Notes under the pieces: generated by a model | The model's input: only the letters and a program-made list of their open reading frames with translations | What the model was told of the DNA's origin: nothing | Databases searched by the model: none | Assembly (NCBI GenBank): GCA_964595955.1 | Contig: CAZQSF010000004.1 | Span: forward strand, 17,012 to 81,011 | Source of the DNA: JAJDFU01 sp964595955 | GTDB taxonomy: Bacteria > Bacteroidota > Bacteroidia > Chitinophagales > Saprospiraceae | Length of the DNA: 64,000 nt | Reading direction: 5' to 3' | Translations under genes and position numbers: made by a program | Shown: piece by piece, positions 25,371 through 34,552 of the stretch | Layout: every line of letters begins with the position of its first letter | How positions within the stretch are numbered: position 1 is the stretch's first letter

Positions 25371-26344
25371 GGTGTGGGTTGGGAAGCCTTTTTTCGATGA
25401 AGGACTGCCTTAACGGCCTGTATGACGTCGCTCACGCCCAGGCCGTATTTATCAAGCAGTTGCAGCGGTTTCCCACTTTCTCCGAATCGATCGTTGACGG
25501 CGACAAATTCCTGAGGTGTGGGCTGACGGCGGGCCAGGAGCTGGGCCACCGAATCGCCCAGGCCGCCGTTCCGCTGATGCTCTTCAGCCGTAACAACCGC
25601 CCCTGTCTTGAGGCTCGATTCCAGGATGGCTTCTTCATCCAGAGGCTTAATGGTGTGGATATTCAGGAGTTCGACATGGATCCCTTCGTCCGCAAGGGCT
25701 CTGGCAGCTTCAACGGATTGCCACACCATATGGCCGGTGGCCAGCAAGCTGACGTCCGTACCTTCGTTGAGCAGAATGGCTTTGCCGATCTCAAAGGGAG
25801 CATCGGCGGGCATAAAAACAGGCCATCCGGGGCGGCCAAATCGCAAGTATACCGGTCCGTAATGGTCGGCGATAGCCAAAGTGGCAGCCCGGGTCTGATT
25901 GTAATCGCAAGGGTTGATGACCGTGAATCCGGGCAGCATTTTTACCATACCCATGTCCTCCAGGATTTGGTGGGTAGCACCGTCCTCGCCCAGGGTAAGG
26001 CCGGCATGAGAGGCGCATACCTTTACATTTTTATGCGAATAGGCAATGGATTGCCGGAGTTGGTCGTATACCCGCCCGGTAGAGAAATTGGCAAAGGTAC
26101 CGGTGTACGGGATCTTGCCGCCCGTGGCCAGGCCGGCTGCTACGCCCATCATATTGGCCTCCGATATGCCTGCCTGGAAAAAGCGCTCGGGAAAAGCCTC
26201 GGCAAATTGGTTCATCTTCAGCGATCCCGTGAGGTCGGCGCAGAGTGCAACGACCTCCGGATTTTGATGACCGAGTTCGAGCAGTCCGGCTCCAAACCCG
26301 TCGCGGGTCGCTTTCTTTTCGGTGGCTTGCAAAGGTTCGAGCAT
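25367..26344 (-). CDS. Transketolase, C-terminal subunit
   Basis: 325 residues corresponding to the pyrimidine-binding and C-terminal domains of transketolase. Visible are DLTGSLKMNQFAEAFPERFF, ISEANMMGVAAGLA (with the catalytic Glu-like position), GLTLGEDGATHQ and a C-terminal domain with GAVVTAEEHQRNGGLGD. It pairs with the upstream-encoded N-terminal subunit to make one ThDP enzyme of the pentose phosphate pathway. Splitting transketolase in two is known in several bacterial and archaeal groups, including Bacteroidota. Confidence 0.93.
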   Translation of the reverse strand: MLEPLQATEKKATRDGFGAGLLELGHQNPEVVALCADLTGSLKMNQFAEAFPERFFQAGISEANMMGVAAGLATGGKIPYTGTFANFSTGRVYDQLRQSIAYSHKNVKVCASHAGLTLGEDGATHQILEDMGMVKMLPGFTVINPCDYNQTRAATLAIADHYGPVYLRFGRPGWPVFMPADAPFEIGKAILLNEGTDVSLLATGHMVWQSVEAARALADEGIHVELLNIHTIKPLDEEAILESSLKTGAVVTAEEHQRNGGLGDSVAQLLARRQPTPQEFVAVNDRFGESGKPLQLLDKYGLGVSDVIQAVKAVLHRKKASQPTP

Positions 26345-26357
26345 GCGAATTGGATTT

Positions 26358-27233
26358 TTAGGCGCCTGCGGCTCCTTCGGATTTTGGAAGTGGAAAGTCG
26401 CCCAGGGTTTCGGGAAGTTGGGCCAGGGCGCGGTCTTTTTGTTCCTCGTTGGGAGGCACGCCGTGCCACTTGTGCGAGCCTTCCATGAAGTCCACTCCCG
26501 AGCCCATTTCCGTCTTCATGAGCACGACGACCGGCTTGCCTTTTCCCAGGTGAGACTGAGCTTCGCGCAAGCTTGACAACAGCTTTTCCATATCGTTGCC
26601 CTGGGCTTCCAGCACGGTCCAGCCAAAGGCTGCCCACTTGGCGGGCAGGTCGCCCAGCGAAATGACCTCCCGGGTGGGCCCGTCGATCTGTTGCCCGTTC
26701 CAATCCACAGTGACCAGCAGGTTGTCTACCCCGTGGTGGGCTGCAAATAGCGCGGCCTCCCAGATCTGCCCCTCCTGCAATTCGCCGTCGCCGGTAAGAG
26801 CATACACCGTTTTGGGGTCGCCATTGAGCCGTTTGGATAGGGCTAAACCTATGGCGACCGACAGGCCTTGCCCCAGGGATCCGGTGGCTACCCGAACGCC
26901 GGGCAGCCCTTCGTGCGTGGCCGGGTGCCCCTGCAAGCGGGAGTTTATTTTGCGAAAGCTGGCCAACTCTTCGATCGGAAAGTAACCTGAGCGAGCCAAC
27001 ACACTGTACCAGCCCGGAGAAATATGGCCGTTGGAAAGAATAAAAACATCCTCTTTTATACCGGCCATCTGAAAAGCCGGATCGTGGTCCATGAGTTCAA
27101 AATAGAGGGCGGTGAAAAAATCAGCGCATCCGAGCGATCCACCGGGGTGACCGCTTTGGGCGAGGAAGGTTTGCCAGATAATGTCGCGCCGGACCTGGCT
27201 GGCGATGGTTTGCAGTTCCTCGAGTTTAGCCAT
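26358..27233 (-). CDS. Transketolase, N-terminal subunit
   Basis: ThDP-binding half of a split transketolase, about 291 residues. It shows QSGHPGGSLGCADFF, GSLGQGLSVAIGLA and the ThDP motif GDGELQEGQIWEAALFAAHH...DWN. I chose the ATG before AKLEELQTIASQVRRDI because homologues start close to that helix; ATG at 27248 and TTG at 27266 are alternatives. The C-terminal subunit follows 13 bases later. Confidence 0.92.
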   Translation of the reverse strand: MAKLEELQTIASQVRRDIIWQTFLAQSGHPGGSLGCADFFTALYFELMDHDPAFQMAGIKEDVFILSNGHISPGWYSVLARSGYFPIEELASFRKINSRLQGHPATHEGLPGVRVATGSLGQGLSVAIGLALSKRLNGDPKTVYALTGDGELQEGQIWEAALFAAHHGVDNLLVTVDWNGQQIDGPTREVISLGDLPAKWAAFGWTVLEAQGNDMEKLLSSLREAQSHLGKGKPVVVLMKTEMGSGVDFMEGSHKWHGVPPNEEQKDRALAQLPETLGDFPLPKSEGAAGA

Positions 27234-27286
27234 GGGCAAAGATTTCATGCGAACAGAAAGACTCAAAACGAGGGTAAAACTAAAGG

Positions 27287-27324
27287 AAAAAGGGCAACTC
27301 CGAAGATCGAGAGTTGCCCTTTTA
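27287..27324 (-). terminator. Intrinsic terminator of the HU gene
   Basis: Stem GGGCAACTC/GAGTTGCCC with an ~8-base loop; on the minus strand it is followed by a T-run (CCCTTTTTCC). It separates HU from the transketolase operon. Confidence 0.88.
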
Positions 27325-27349
27325 AAACTTTATTCTGGGAATGAATGCC

Positions 27350-27622
27350 TTAGTTTACCGAGTCCGCCAGTTCTTTGCCAGGCTTGAACTTGACCACTTT
27401 TTTGGCGGGGATAGTAATGGTTTGACCGGTTTGAGGGTTGCGACCCTGACGAGCGTCGCGCTTGGAAACGGAGAAAGTGCCAAAACCGATCAGCGTCACC
27501 TTGTCGCCCTTTTTAAGGGTGTCCGCCACGCTGTCCAAAACGGCATTCAGCGCATCGGTTGCCTGGCTTTTGGTCAAATCGGCATGTTCGGCAATCTTGT
27601 TAATAAGGTCTCCTTTATTCAT
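27350..27622 (-). CDS. HU-family DNA-binding protein
   Basis: Nucleoid protein of 90 residues with the standard HU start MNKGDLINKIAE, the dimer core (LIGFGTFSV) and the DNA-contacting beta arm (RDARQGRNPQTGQTITIPAKKVVKFKPGKEL). Bends DNA and compacts the nucleoid. It has its own -7 box and terminator, so it is monocistronic. Confidence 0.96.
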   Translation of the reverse strand: MNKGDLINKIAEHADLTKSQATDALNAVLDSVADTLKKGDKVTLIGFGTFSVSKRDARQGRNPQTGQTITIPAKKVVKFKPGKELADSVN

Positions 27623-27651
27623 TGGATAAGGGTTTAATGAATTAATGCACT

Positions 27652-27659
27652 CAAAAATA
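27652..27659 (-). promoter_or_regulatory. Bacteroidota -7 element for the HU gene
   Basis: The minus strand reads TATTTTTG (consensus TAnnTTTG), 30 bases before the HU start. A -33 TTTG is not obvious. Confidence 0.6.
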
Positions 27660-27800
27660 TGCTGTTGACACCGCATAACCAAGGACTAGGCAGGCAAAAG
27701 CGCTTGAAAAGCCCATAAATCGCGAGGTGTAGGCCAGATTATACCGAACTTTGCATCTCTTTCGTTCATTAGATACTCGTACATGCCAAGTTGCCGAATT

Positions 27801-27992
27801 ATGAACCGCATCTTCTTTGCCTTTTGCCTGGGACTTTTTCTTCTCACCTCTGTTGGCTCTTCCTCCTGCAGCCGAAAATCCGGCTGTCCGGCCTACGAAA
27901 GCCTGCACGCCAAGAAAAATCGCAAGGGAGAGCTCAAGACGAAAAAGGGTAAATCCGAATTGTTCTCGAAAAAGGCCCGGAAAAAAATGTAA
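27801..27992 (+). CDS. Small lipoprotein
   Basis: 63 residues: a signal sequence (NRIFFAFCLGLFLLTSVGSSS) ending at a lipobox-like SSSC, then SRKSGCPAYESLHAKKN and a very basic tail (KTKKGKSELFSKKARKKM). The Cys-Pro-Ala-Tyr followed by Lys-rich KGKSxLF pattern resembles a small conserved Bacteroidota lipoprotein family of unknown function. I chose the second ATG because it begins the signal peptide. Placed between divergent HU and convergent OppC. Confidence 0.7.
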   Translation: MNRIFFAFCLGLFLLTSVGSSSCSRKSGCPAYESLHAKKNRKGELKTKKGKSELFSKKARKKM

Positions 27993-28038
27993 AGCCGCTT
28001 GAAAAATAAAACGTCGCAAGCCGTATTACTTCCTCGTT

Positions 28039-29316
28039 TCAGCGCTCCGGATCCAGGGCGTCGCTCAATCCTTCCCCCACCAGATTAAAAGCCAGAACCG
28101 TACTGAATATGGCCAGGCCCGGAAAGAGGGCCAGCCACCAGGCCGAGAACTGGCTGCGCGACAGCTGGAGGAGCTGGCCCCAGGTCACCTGCTCAGGAGC
28201 CACCCCAATACCGAGGAAGGAGAGAAAAGCCTCCAGTAAGATGGCACCGGCAAAGCCAAAGGCCAGGGCTACGAAGACCGGCGTTAGGGTATTGGGCAAC
28301 ACATGGCGAAGCAGAATGCGCCGGTCGGAGAAGCCCATTGCCCGGGCTGCGTCCACGTAGTCCATCTTCCGGATGCGAAGTACTTCCGCCCGAACGAATC
28401 GCGCGATCGTGGTCCAGCTAAGCAGGCCGATCAGGATCATCACGTAATACACCGAGGGTTTTGGCAATACGGCCACCGTGCCCAGCAAGAGCAGCAGGGT
28501 GGGAATGGATTGAAAGATCTCGATCACGCGCATGATCAGGCCATCCAGCGGGATGGCAAGGGGGCGCTCCCAGGCCGGCCATCGCTTCAGGCCGCTCAGC
28601 AGCAGTCGGCCCAATCCCCAAGCGGCCAGTCCCAGCCCTACACTGATGAGAAGGCGCAGCCCAAACTGGCCCTGCAGATAGGCCGCTCGCCAGGGGGCAA
28701 TGACCCAAAAGAGGCCCAAAGGCAGAAAAAGCAGGTGGGTGAGCACCCAAGCCCGGCTCCGGCGAAACCCCTGATCGCCGTAATAGCCGGCCAACAGCCC
28801 CAGGAAAACCCCCAGCGAACCGGCTATGGACATGGCAATAAGCCCCACCAGCAGGGCGATTCGGGTTCCGGCTATCAGGCCGGCGGCCAGGTCGCGACCG
28901 ATCTTATCGGTGCCCAGCCAGTGGCGAAACCGCCTGGAAGGCACCTGCTGGTCACCGAGAGGCGAACGGTAATTCATATTGGCACCGTCCAGCGTCTGGG
29001 CCGCATACGGAATCGGAGGCCACCACACGCGCTCGTATTCGAGCCGTCGCCATTGCCCGGCCGTGAGTCCCTCGGGCCATTCGGCCAATCCCAGCCCAAC
29101 CCCGTATTCTCGCAAGACGGGAAAATACGTTTTGCCCTCGTACCGGCAATACAGGGGTTTGTCGTTGGCCAGGAAATCGGCCATCAGGGCAATGAAAGCC
29201 AGCAGAGCCAGAAAATACAGGGACCCCAAAGCCCTGCGATGCGTCCGAAAACGCTGCCAGAACAGCCGCCCGGGCCGGCTTGTACGCAGGCTATGTGGTT
29301 TGGCTGCCGCTTTCAC
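28039..29316 (-). CDS. Oligopeptide ABC transporter permease (OppC/DppC type)
   Basis: Inner-membrane permease, 425 residues with about six transmembrane helices and the EAA cytoplasmic loop DYVDAARAMGFSDRRILLRHVLPN that contacts the ATPase. It is about 120 residues longer than classical OppC: there is an extra hydrophilic segment after TM1 and another between TM2 and TM3. It overlaps the OppB stop by 4 bases. No OppD/OppF ATPase genes are adjacent; they must be elsewhere. Confidence 0.9.
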   Translation of the reverse strand: MKAAAKPHSLRTSRPGRLFWQRFRTHRRALGSLYFLALLAFIALMADFLANDKPLYCRYEGKTYFPVLREYGVGLGLAEWPEGLTAGQWRRLEYERVWWPPIPYAAQTLDGANMNYRSPLGDQQVPSRRFRHWLGTDKIGRDLAAGLIAGTRIALLVGLIAMSIAGSLGVFLGLLAGYYGDQGFRRSRAWVLTHLLFLPLGLFWVIAPWRAAYLQGQFGLRLLISVGLGLAAWGLGRLLLSGLKRWPAWERPLAIPLDGLIMRVIEIFQSIPTLLLLLGTVAVLPKPSVYYVMILIGLLSWTTIARFVRAEVLRIRKMDYVDAARAMGFSDRRILLRHVLPNTLTPVFVALAFGFAGAILLEAFLSFLGIGVAPEQVTWGQLLQLSRSQFSAWWLALFPGLAIFSTVLAFNLVGEGLSDALDPER

Positions 29317-30725
29317 GAGTCCTCGTATTTGACCCGCGGATCTGCCCAGGCATACAGCAGGTCAGCCAGTAGCATTCCCAGCATGGTGAGCAGAGCGGTT
29401 ATGATCAAAACGGTGTAGACTACCGGCCAGTCTTTTGCCACTATGGACTGTACGGTGAGGGTACCCATACCGTAGATGTTGAAGATGTATTCGATGACGA
29501 CTGAGCCCGCCAGCATGGCCGGCAATATGCCTGCTGAAAGGGTGATCAACGGAAAAAGGGCATGGCGAAAAGCGTGATGCCAGAGCACGCGGTTTTCCGA
29601 GAGGCCCTTGGCCCGGGCCGTTCGGATAAAATCCTGGCGCAGCGCTTCCACCATACTGCCCCGAAGTTGGCGGGCAATGATGGCCAGCGCCCCATAGGTG
29701 AGGCAGAAAACCGGAAGGGTAAAATGCCAGGCCAGGCCAGCCAGCCGGGAGGAGAAGTCGTCGCCCAGCTCCCGGAAGTTGCTGGGGCCCAGCGTCGGAA
29801 ACCAGTCCATCCCGTATTCGGGCGAGGTGAAGAAGACCAAACACAGGGTGGCGATCCAAAAGGAGGGAAGCGAATACAAGAAGAAAAGGAGCAGGGCGAT
29901 CGTGCGATCGGTTCGAAGGCCCCTGTACCGGGCTGAATACACGCCCAGGGGAATGGCCAGGCCGAAAGCCAGTATCAAAGCCGCTCCATTGAGCAGGAGT
30001 GTCCAGCGCAGCGCGTCGCGGATCTTGTGTTGGACGGGCCGGCCGTCGATCAGGGACAGACCGAAGTCGCCGCGCAGAAACCGGCTTGCCCAATGCTGGT
30101 ATTGGTTGTCCCAGCCCTGCCAGGCCAGACGGGGTATGTACAACAGGTGGCGTTTGGGTTTCCGTTCCACTAGCTGCCAGGCTGCTGCGATGCTGTCCAC
30201 AGCATCTGTCCAGGCCTGGAAGGCCGGAGCTTGGACAACCGATTGCATTTGGGTTATGCGCCGGCCTATCTGCCCGGGGTCGGAGGCCGTCAGTAGGCGG
30301 CGAAGCAGGGGGAATAGCTGGGCGCGGAGTGAGTCGGGCATAGCACCTCCCCGAAGATAGAGGGCATACACGTCCCGGTAATAGGCCTGGATGACCGGCC
30401 AGTTGCCATACCGGGCAACGAGCTGCCTGAGGGCGCTGCGCCGATCTCGAAAAAGAATGCGGTACAGCGTGTCGGGATAGGCAGCCGGCTGAACCTTTAG
30501 GTAGAATACGGGACGGTCCAGGCCAAATTTTCCGGCCGTTTCAGCGTAGAGGGCTTCTTGCTTGCGCACATCGATGTCGGCGCTGACGTGCAGGCCGGAT
30601 CCCGCTTCGTAATAAGCCGATACGGGATCCCCGGGGGCCCATTTGCTCAAGCCGAACGCCAGCAGGGAAAGGACGAACAGCGTAGGGATAAACCAAAGCA
30701 GCCGCTTGAGCACATACCAGATCAT
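29313..30725 (-). CDS. Oligopeptide ABC transporter permease (OppB/DppB type)
   Basis: Partner permease of about 470 residues. TM1 (WYVLKRLLWFIPTLFVLSLLAF) is typical; it is followed by a ~150-residue periplasmic insertion absent from E. coli OppB, then the GDFGLSLIDGRPV motif and the EAA loop FIRTARAKGLSENRVLWHHAFRHALFP. The start at MIWYVLKRL fits homologues; an ATG four codons upstream is possible. Operon order is OppA-OppB-OppC. Confidence 0.9.
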   Translation of the reverse strand: MIWYVLKRLLWFIPTLFVLSLLAFGLSKWAPGDPVSAYYEAGSGLHVSADIDVRKQEALYAETAGKFGLDRPVFYLKVQPAAYPDTLYRILFRDRRSALRQLVARYGNWPVIQAYYRDVYALYLRGGAMPDSLRAQLFPLLRRLLTASDPGQIGRRITQMQSVVQAPAFQAWTDAVDSIAAAWQLVERKPKRHLLYIPRLAWQGWDNQYQHWASRFLRGDFGLSLIDGRPVQHKIRDALRWTLLLNGAALILAFGLAIPLGVYSARYRGLRTDRTIALLLFFLYSLPSFWIATLCLVFFTSPEYGMDWFPTLGPSNFRELGDDFSSRLAGLAWHFTLPVFCLTYGALAIIARQLRGSMVEALRQDFIRTARAKGLSENRVLWHHAFRHALFPLITLSAGILPAMLAGSVVIEYIFNIYGMGTLTVQSIVAKDWPVVYTVLIITALLTMLGMLLADLLYAWADPRVKYEDS

Positions 30726-30807
30726 GGGCGTACGCATTGCGGCGGAAGATACGCAATTCAGTCAGTACAGCCCCGGGGCCGGGCGCCACTCGGCTGCCCC
30801 CGCCGGG

Positions 30808-32571
30808 CTAGGAGCCGAGGTCCAGTTCGAAGAGGTTGGGGTAAAAATTGGGGAAAATGGGAGAGACCACCGGGTCGAACCGCTTGTGCACCACCACCCG
30901 GCCTTTGGGCACGTACAGGAAGATCTGGGGTTGTTCTTCGTAGATGACCTCCTGCAGCCGCAGGTACATGGCTTTGCGCGTCTCTTCATCCAGGGTTACC
31001 CGTATGGAGTCGATCAGGGCGTCGGTCTGTGCATTGCCAAAGCCCGTGCGGTTGTCGCCCTTGGAGGTGTGGTAGTGCTGGCTGGGGTCCCAGAGCGAGC
31101 CGGGCAATGCCGAACCGCCGGTCGCCATTTCGTAAGCGCCGGTTCGGGTGTCGCCGATCAGTTGGGAGAATTCCTTCGGCACCAGTTCCAACTGCAGCCC
31201 GACTTGCCTGGCACCGTTCTGGATCAGCAGGCCCATATTGCGGGATGTTTCCCGATTGGCCGTGATGAGCAACTCCAGTTCCAATTCGACCTGCTCGCCG
31301 TTGATCTCCTTGTCTACGATCCCGTTATTGTTGGAATCGGTCCAGCCGGCTTCTTCCAAAAGCGATTTGGCCTTTTCGAGATCATAGGGCAACGGCTTGA
31401 GCTCGGGATGGAGATAGGAAGCGGTAGGGTGAACGGGGCCGAAGGAAGCCTGGGCCAGATCTTGCTGCATTTGCGCAATGATCTCTTCCACATTTATGGC
31501 ATGAGCCAGCGCCCGGCGCACCCGCTTATCCGAAAGCTTGGGCGACTCCGTATTGAGGTACAAAAAGATGCTTTCCAGGGCCAAAGGCGAGTGAAAGGTA
31601 TAGGCTTGCTGAACCTCTTCGCTGGCTTTCAACTCGATAAAGGTCTGCGACTCCAGGCGGGAGGCCGCGTCCAGCTCTTCCGATTTGATGGCCGTCATCA
31701 CGGTGGCGTCTTCCGGAATGGGCATGAAAATCAGTTTGTCCGGATGGGCGTCCAGCCCAAGCTGATCGCCCGGCAACTCATCGCCCCACCAGTTGGTCTT
31801 TCGCTTGAGTACAATGCGCTGCCCGGTGCTCCATTCGGCCAGTTCGTAGGGGCCGCTGCCCGAAATCCCCTCGGGTTCGCGAGACAAGGCCGGCGCGCTG
31901 AATTGCTCGGCAAAGCGCTGGAGCCGGTCGTCGGTATCAGCCAGTTGGGCAATGGCCTCTGCATCCAGGAAGGTTTCAAAGGGTATGTCGGCCAGGAGGC
32001 CTTCGGGATCGTACAAGTGGGCGGGTAGCACAGGCACCAGAGCATGCACGACCTCTTCGCCCAGGATGTACTTGTCCTTCAGGTAAGCCGTAAACGTTTT
32101 GGGGCCGGATATTTCAATGCTTTCAAAAAAGCCCAGATAGGGACGGTAACGCTCTGCCGGTACCTTGGGATTGAGGATGCACTTGAGGGTGAACACGTAG
32201 TCCTCGGCCGTTACCGGGCGGCCGTCGTCCCAGCGAGCTTCTTCAAACAATTCGTAAGTGTAAGCTATGGTCCCGGCATGAGGGCCTTCCCGGACTTCCC
32301 GCACTTCGGGCCGCCCCTTGGCCAATTGGGGAATGTATTCCAGCGTGGTGGGATGCTGCGTGAGTAAGTACTGGAACACGTGCATGAAAACCTGACGAGA
32401 GTAACCGGAGGTGGTAAGGACCGGATTTAGCCGGTCCGGTTCGGAATCCTGGCGGACGATCACCTCGTTCGCGGTGCGCTGGAAGGAGGCTTCCTCCTGG
32501 GGGTTGGATTCGCAGCCGGCAAAGGCAAGTATGCAGCAGCAGGCAAGGGCTGCCGGGCGCAGATAGGTCAT
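30808..32571 (-). CDS. Oligopeptide-binding lipoprotein (SBP family 5)
   Basis: Substrate-binding component of the importer, 587 residues. Lipoprotein signal MTYLRPAALACCCILAFAGC. Family 5 features include the LNPVLTTSGYSRQVFMHVFQYL opening region, VTAEDYVFTLKCILNP, and the terminal YEEQPQIFLYVPKG segment. Presumably binds peptides in the periplasm and delivers them to OppBC. I started at the ATG beginning the lipoprotein signal; a longer frame adds 16 residues. Confidence 0.92.
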   Translation of the reverse strand: MTYLRPAALACCCILAFAGCESNPQEEASFQRTANEVIVRQDSEPDRLNPVLTTSGYSRQVFMHVFQYLLTQHPTTLEYIPQLAKGRPEVREVREGPHAGTIAYTYELFEEARWDDGRPVTAEDYVFTLKCILNPKVPAERYRPYLGFFESIEISGPKTFTAYLKDKYILGEEVVHALVPVLPAHLYDPEGLLADIPFETFLDAEAIAQLADTDDRLQRFAEQFSAPALSREPEGISGSGPYELAEWSTGQRIVLKRKTNWWGDELPGDQLGLDAHPDKLIFMPIPEDATVMTAIKSEELDAASRLESQTFIELKASEEVQQAYTFHSPLALESIFLYLNTESPKLSDKRVRRALAHAINVEEIIAQMQQDLAQASFGPVHPTASYLHPELKPLPYDLEKAKSLLEEAGWTDSNNNGIVDKEINGEQVELELELLITANRETSRNMGLLIQNGARQVGLQLELVPKEFSQLIGDTRTGAYEMATGGSALPGSLWDPSQHYHTSKGDNRTGFGNAQTDALIDSIRVTLDEETRKAMYLRLQEVIYEEQPQIFLYVPKGRVVVHKRFDPVVSPIFPNFYPNLFELDLGS

Positions 32572-33113
32572 GGGTCTAGCTCTTTTGGTATGCAGAATTC
32601 TTTCGATTGCTCCTGGCAAAATAAAGTATTAGGCCGGATTATTCATGGATATGTTCCTTAATAACTGATGTCGCGCAAAAGGAAAACCTTTTTGAGCGCC
32701 GCCAAAATGTAGACCATCGCAGGGTTTCCCCATTGCAAAACAGCCCGTCCGGCATCTGCGATAATCGACCTGAGGGCCTTGCCACGGGCCGGGCTGATTG
32801 TAGGGTTGGAGACGCTCCGGTAGAGCGTTTACATAAGGCCCTAAGTAAAGGCCTGTGATGATATAGAATTCTAACTGTCAATACTTTAACCCAGATTATA
32901 CCTGAGCCGAAATGCTTCTTATCGCCAAACCATTGAGGTCAGTACATGCTGTCCGTAAAGGAGGGATCCCGATCCGCTTTGGCCTCAGCCCGTGGGTCTG
33001 AAAATACCATGGATGTTGCAGGGGGAGGTGATGAGAGCGGTTTTTTCGACTCGCCGGAAGGATCGTTGCTGAACCCTGCACGCCATTCCGCGTTGGATTG
33101 TCAAAACATAGAT
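32572..33113. other. 542-bp intergenic region with no supported gene
   Basis: Between divergent oppA and the epimerase gene. A small 6-bp hairpin ACGCTC/GAGCGT lies near 32810-32830. A TTATTTTG (minus, near 32617-32624; one mismatch to the -7 consensus) may serve oppA. The frames here (an 80-residue minus frame, and an upstream extension of the epimerase frame) have no family resemblance. Could be a decayed gene or small RNA; undecided. Confidence 0.4.
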
Positions 33114-34025
33114 ATGGCCACAGTGCTCATAGGCGGAGGTTCGGGACTCATCGGCAAGCGGCTCAGTACTCTGCTGGTCAAGGAGGGGCACGAGGTGCGG
33201 CATTTCAGCCGGAACCCCAAAACGGGGGACCCCTTTCCCTCCTTTGCGTGGGATCCGGCCGAAGGGAGCTGGGATGAAGGCGCCCTGAACGGGGTGGATT
33301 ACCTCATAAATCTGGCGGGGGCCGGCATAGCCGACGAACGCTGGACCGATAGCCGGAAACAGGTCATCATTGAGAGCCGAACCCATTCCACGGCCCTTAT
33401 GGCCAAATGCATGGCGAGTATGACCAAGGCGCCCAGGGCCTTTCTGTCCGCTTCGGCCATCGGGTATTACGGAGACCGGGGCGAGGCATTGCTGGATGAA
33501 GCCTCCGAACCCGGATCGGGCTTTTTATCCGAAAGCGTTCAAGCTTGGGAGCAGGCGATCTGGGAGGCCCGCGACCGGAGCGGGGTGCGCACGGTGGCCA
33601 TCCGGATCGGCCTGGTTCTTTCGCTGGAGGGCGGCACCTTACCGCAGTTGCTCATGCCGGTAAAGTTCTTTTCGGCCCCGTATTTTGGCGATGGCCGGCA
33701 GTGGATGTCCTGGATACACATCGACGACCTGTGCCGAATGTTTATCTGGGCTCTGGAAAAAGAAAAGGTAGCAGGTCTGTTCAATGGGGTTGCGCCCAAC
33801 CCGGAAAGGCAAAAAGATTTCATGGACGCCCTGGGCAAGGTGTGGAACCGCCCGACCCTTCGCTTTCCCATCCCGGCGGCAGGTATGCGCCTGGCTATGG
33901 GCGAAATGGCCGAACTGGTCCTGGGAAGCACCCGGGTGTCGGCCGAAAAAATTCGGACCGAAGGGTTTACTTTCTCCTACCCGCATCTGGAAGAGGCCCT
34001 GAAGGCCCTGCGACTCAAGGCTTGA
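33114..34025 (+). CDS. TIGR01777-family NAD(P)-dependent epimerase-like protein
   Basis: 303-residue extended short-chain-dehydrogenase fold: dinucleotide-binding GGGSGLIGKRL at the N terminus, LINLAGAGIADERWT, SASAIGYYGDRG, and a C-terminal DUF1731 domain (around FPIPAAGMRLAMGEMAELVLGSTRV). Related to E. coli YfcH and plant SulA-type proteins; biochemical role not established. The start at MATVLIGG places the Rossmann strand at residue 2. Its 3' end overlaps the convergent HAD gene by 11 bases. Confidence 0.9.
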   Translation: MATVLIGGGSGLIGKRLSTLLVKEGHEVRHFSRNPKTGDPFPSFAWDPAEGSWDEGALNGVDYLINLAGAGIADERWTDSRKQVIIESRTHSTALMAKCMASMTKAPRAFLSASAIGYYGDRGEALLDEASEPGSGFLSESVQAWEQAIWEARDRSGVRTVAIRIGLVLSLEGGTLPQLLMPVKFFSAPYFGDGRQWMSWIHIDDLCRMFIWALEKEKVAGLFNGVAPNPERQKDFMDALGKVWNRPTLRFPIPAAGMRLAMGEMAELVLGSTRVSAEKIRTEGFTFSYPHLEEALKALRLKA

Positions 34026-34440
34026 AGACCTCGATATCGTGGTTCTTGACGACCAGATCCGTGAATTTTCCTTTAAAGCGGGTGGCTTTCACAATGTGGT
34101 TGTCAATCCAGTGGTAATTGCCGCCGCGGGGCTTGCCCATGAGCAGGCCGTGATAGTTAAACCCGTGCTTTTGCAGCCAGCTTTCGGTCACCTCCCGGTG
34201 CTCTTCGGTGCGGGAAGTAAAAAAGGTGATGACGTGCCCCTCATCGAACCATTTGTTGATAATGCGCAAGGCGTCGGGGTAGGGCAGGCAGGTGCCCATC
34301 CGTTCGGGTTCCTCGTTGGGAATGTCATCGCAAATGGTACCGTCAATATCGATGAGAAAGTTCTTTACCCCACCGGGAAGTTTGGGGCTGATGCGTTCGC
34401 CTTTTTCATTGAAGGCGTCGTTTAAGTTCGTCTGGTCCAT
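34015..34440 (-). CDS. Small HAD-superfamily phosphatase-like protein
   Basis: 141 residues with HAD motif I FLIDIDGT (Asp31, Asp33), motif II FFTSR (Ser), and a compact core without a large cap. In Bacteroidota genomes such proteins are often labelled phosphoheptose isomerase, which I consider misleading because the sequence shows the HAD fold. Substrate unknown. Followed by the epimerase gene in the opposite direction with an 11-base overlap. Confidence 0.85.
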   Translation of the reverse strand: MDQTNLNDAFNEKGERISPKLPGGVKNFLIDIDGTICDDIPNEEPERMGTCLPYPDALRIINKWFDEGHVITFFTSRTEEHREVTESWLQKHGFNYHGLLMGKPRGGNYHWIDNHIVKATRFKGKFTDLVVKNHDIEVFKP

Positions 34441-34552
34441 ACTGAATCGTTGGTTTTTTGCTCAAAACCTCGGGTGCCCAAACGGGTCACACCCGGGCGA
34501 ATGGACTTTCGTCCTGCCGTTAACATGGATTTATGGTTAGGGCGAAGATGGG

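Noticed and set aside
30643..32028. 461-residue plus-strand frame opposite OppA
   Set aside because: Antisense shadow of a clear solute-binding lipoprotein gene.
32639..32881. 80-residue minus-strand frame in the oppA/epimerase gap
   Set aside because: Arg/Ser-rich with no recognisable domain or promoter; considered noise or decayed sequence.
34015..34440. Phosphoheptose isomerase (common label for this small protein)
   Set aside because: Motifs are of the HAD phosphatase fold (DxDGT, SR); no SIS-domain features are visible.
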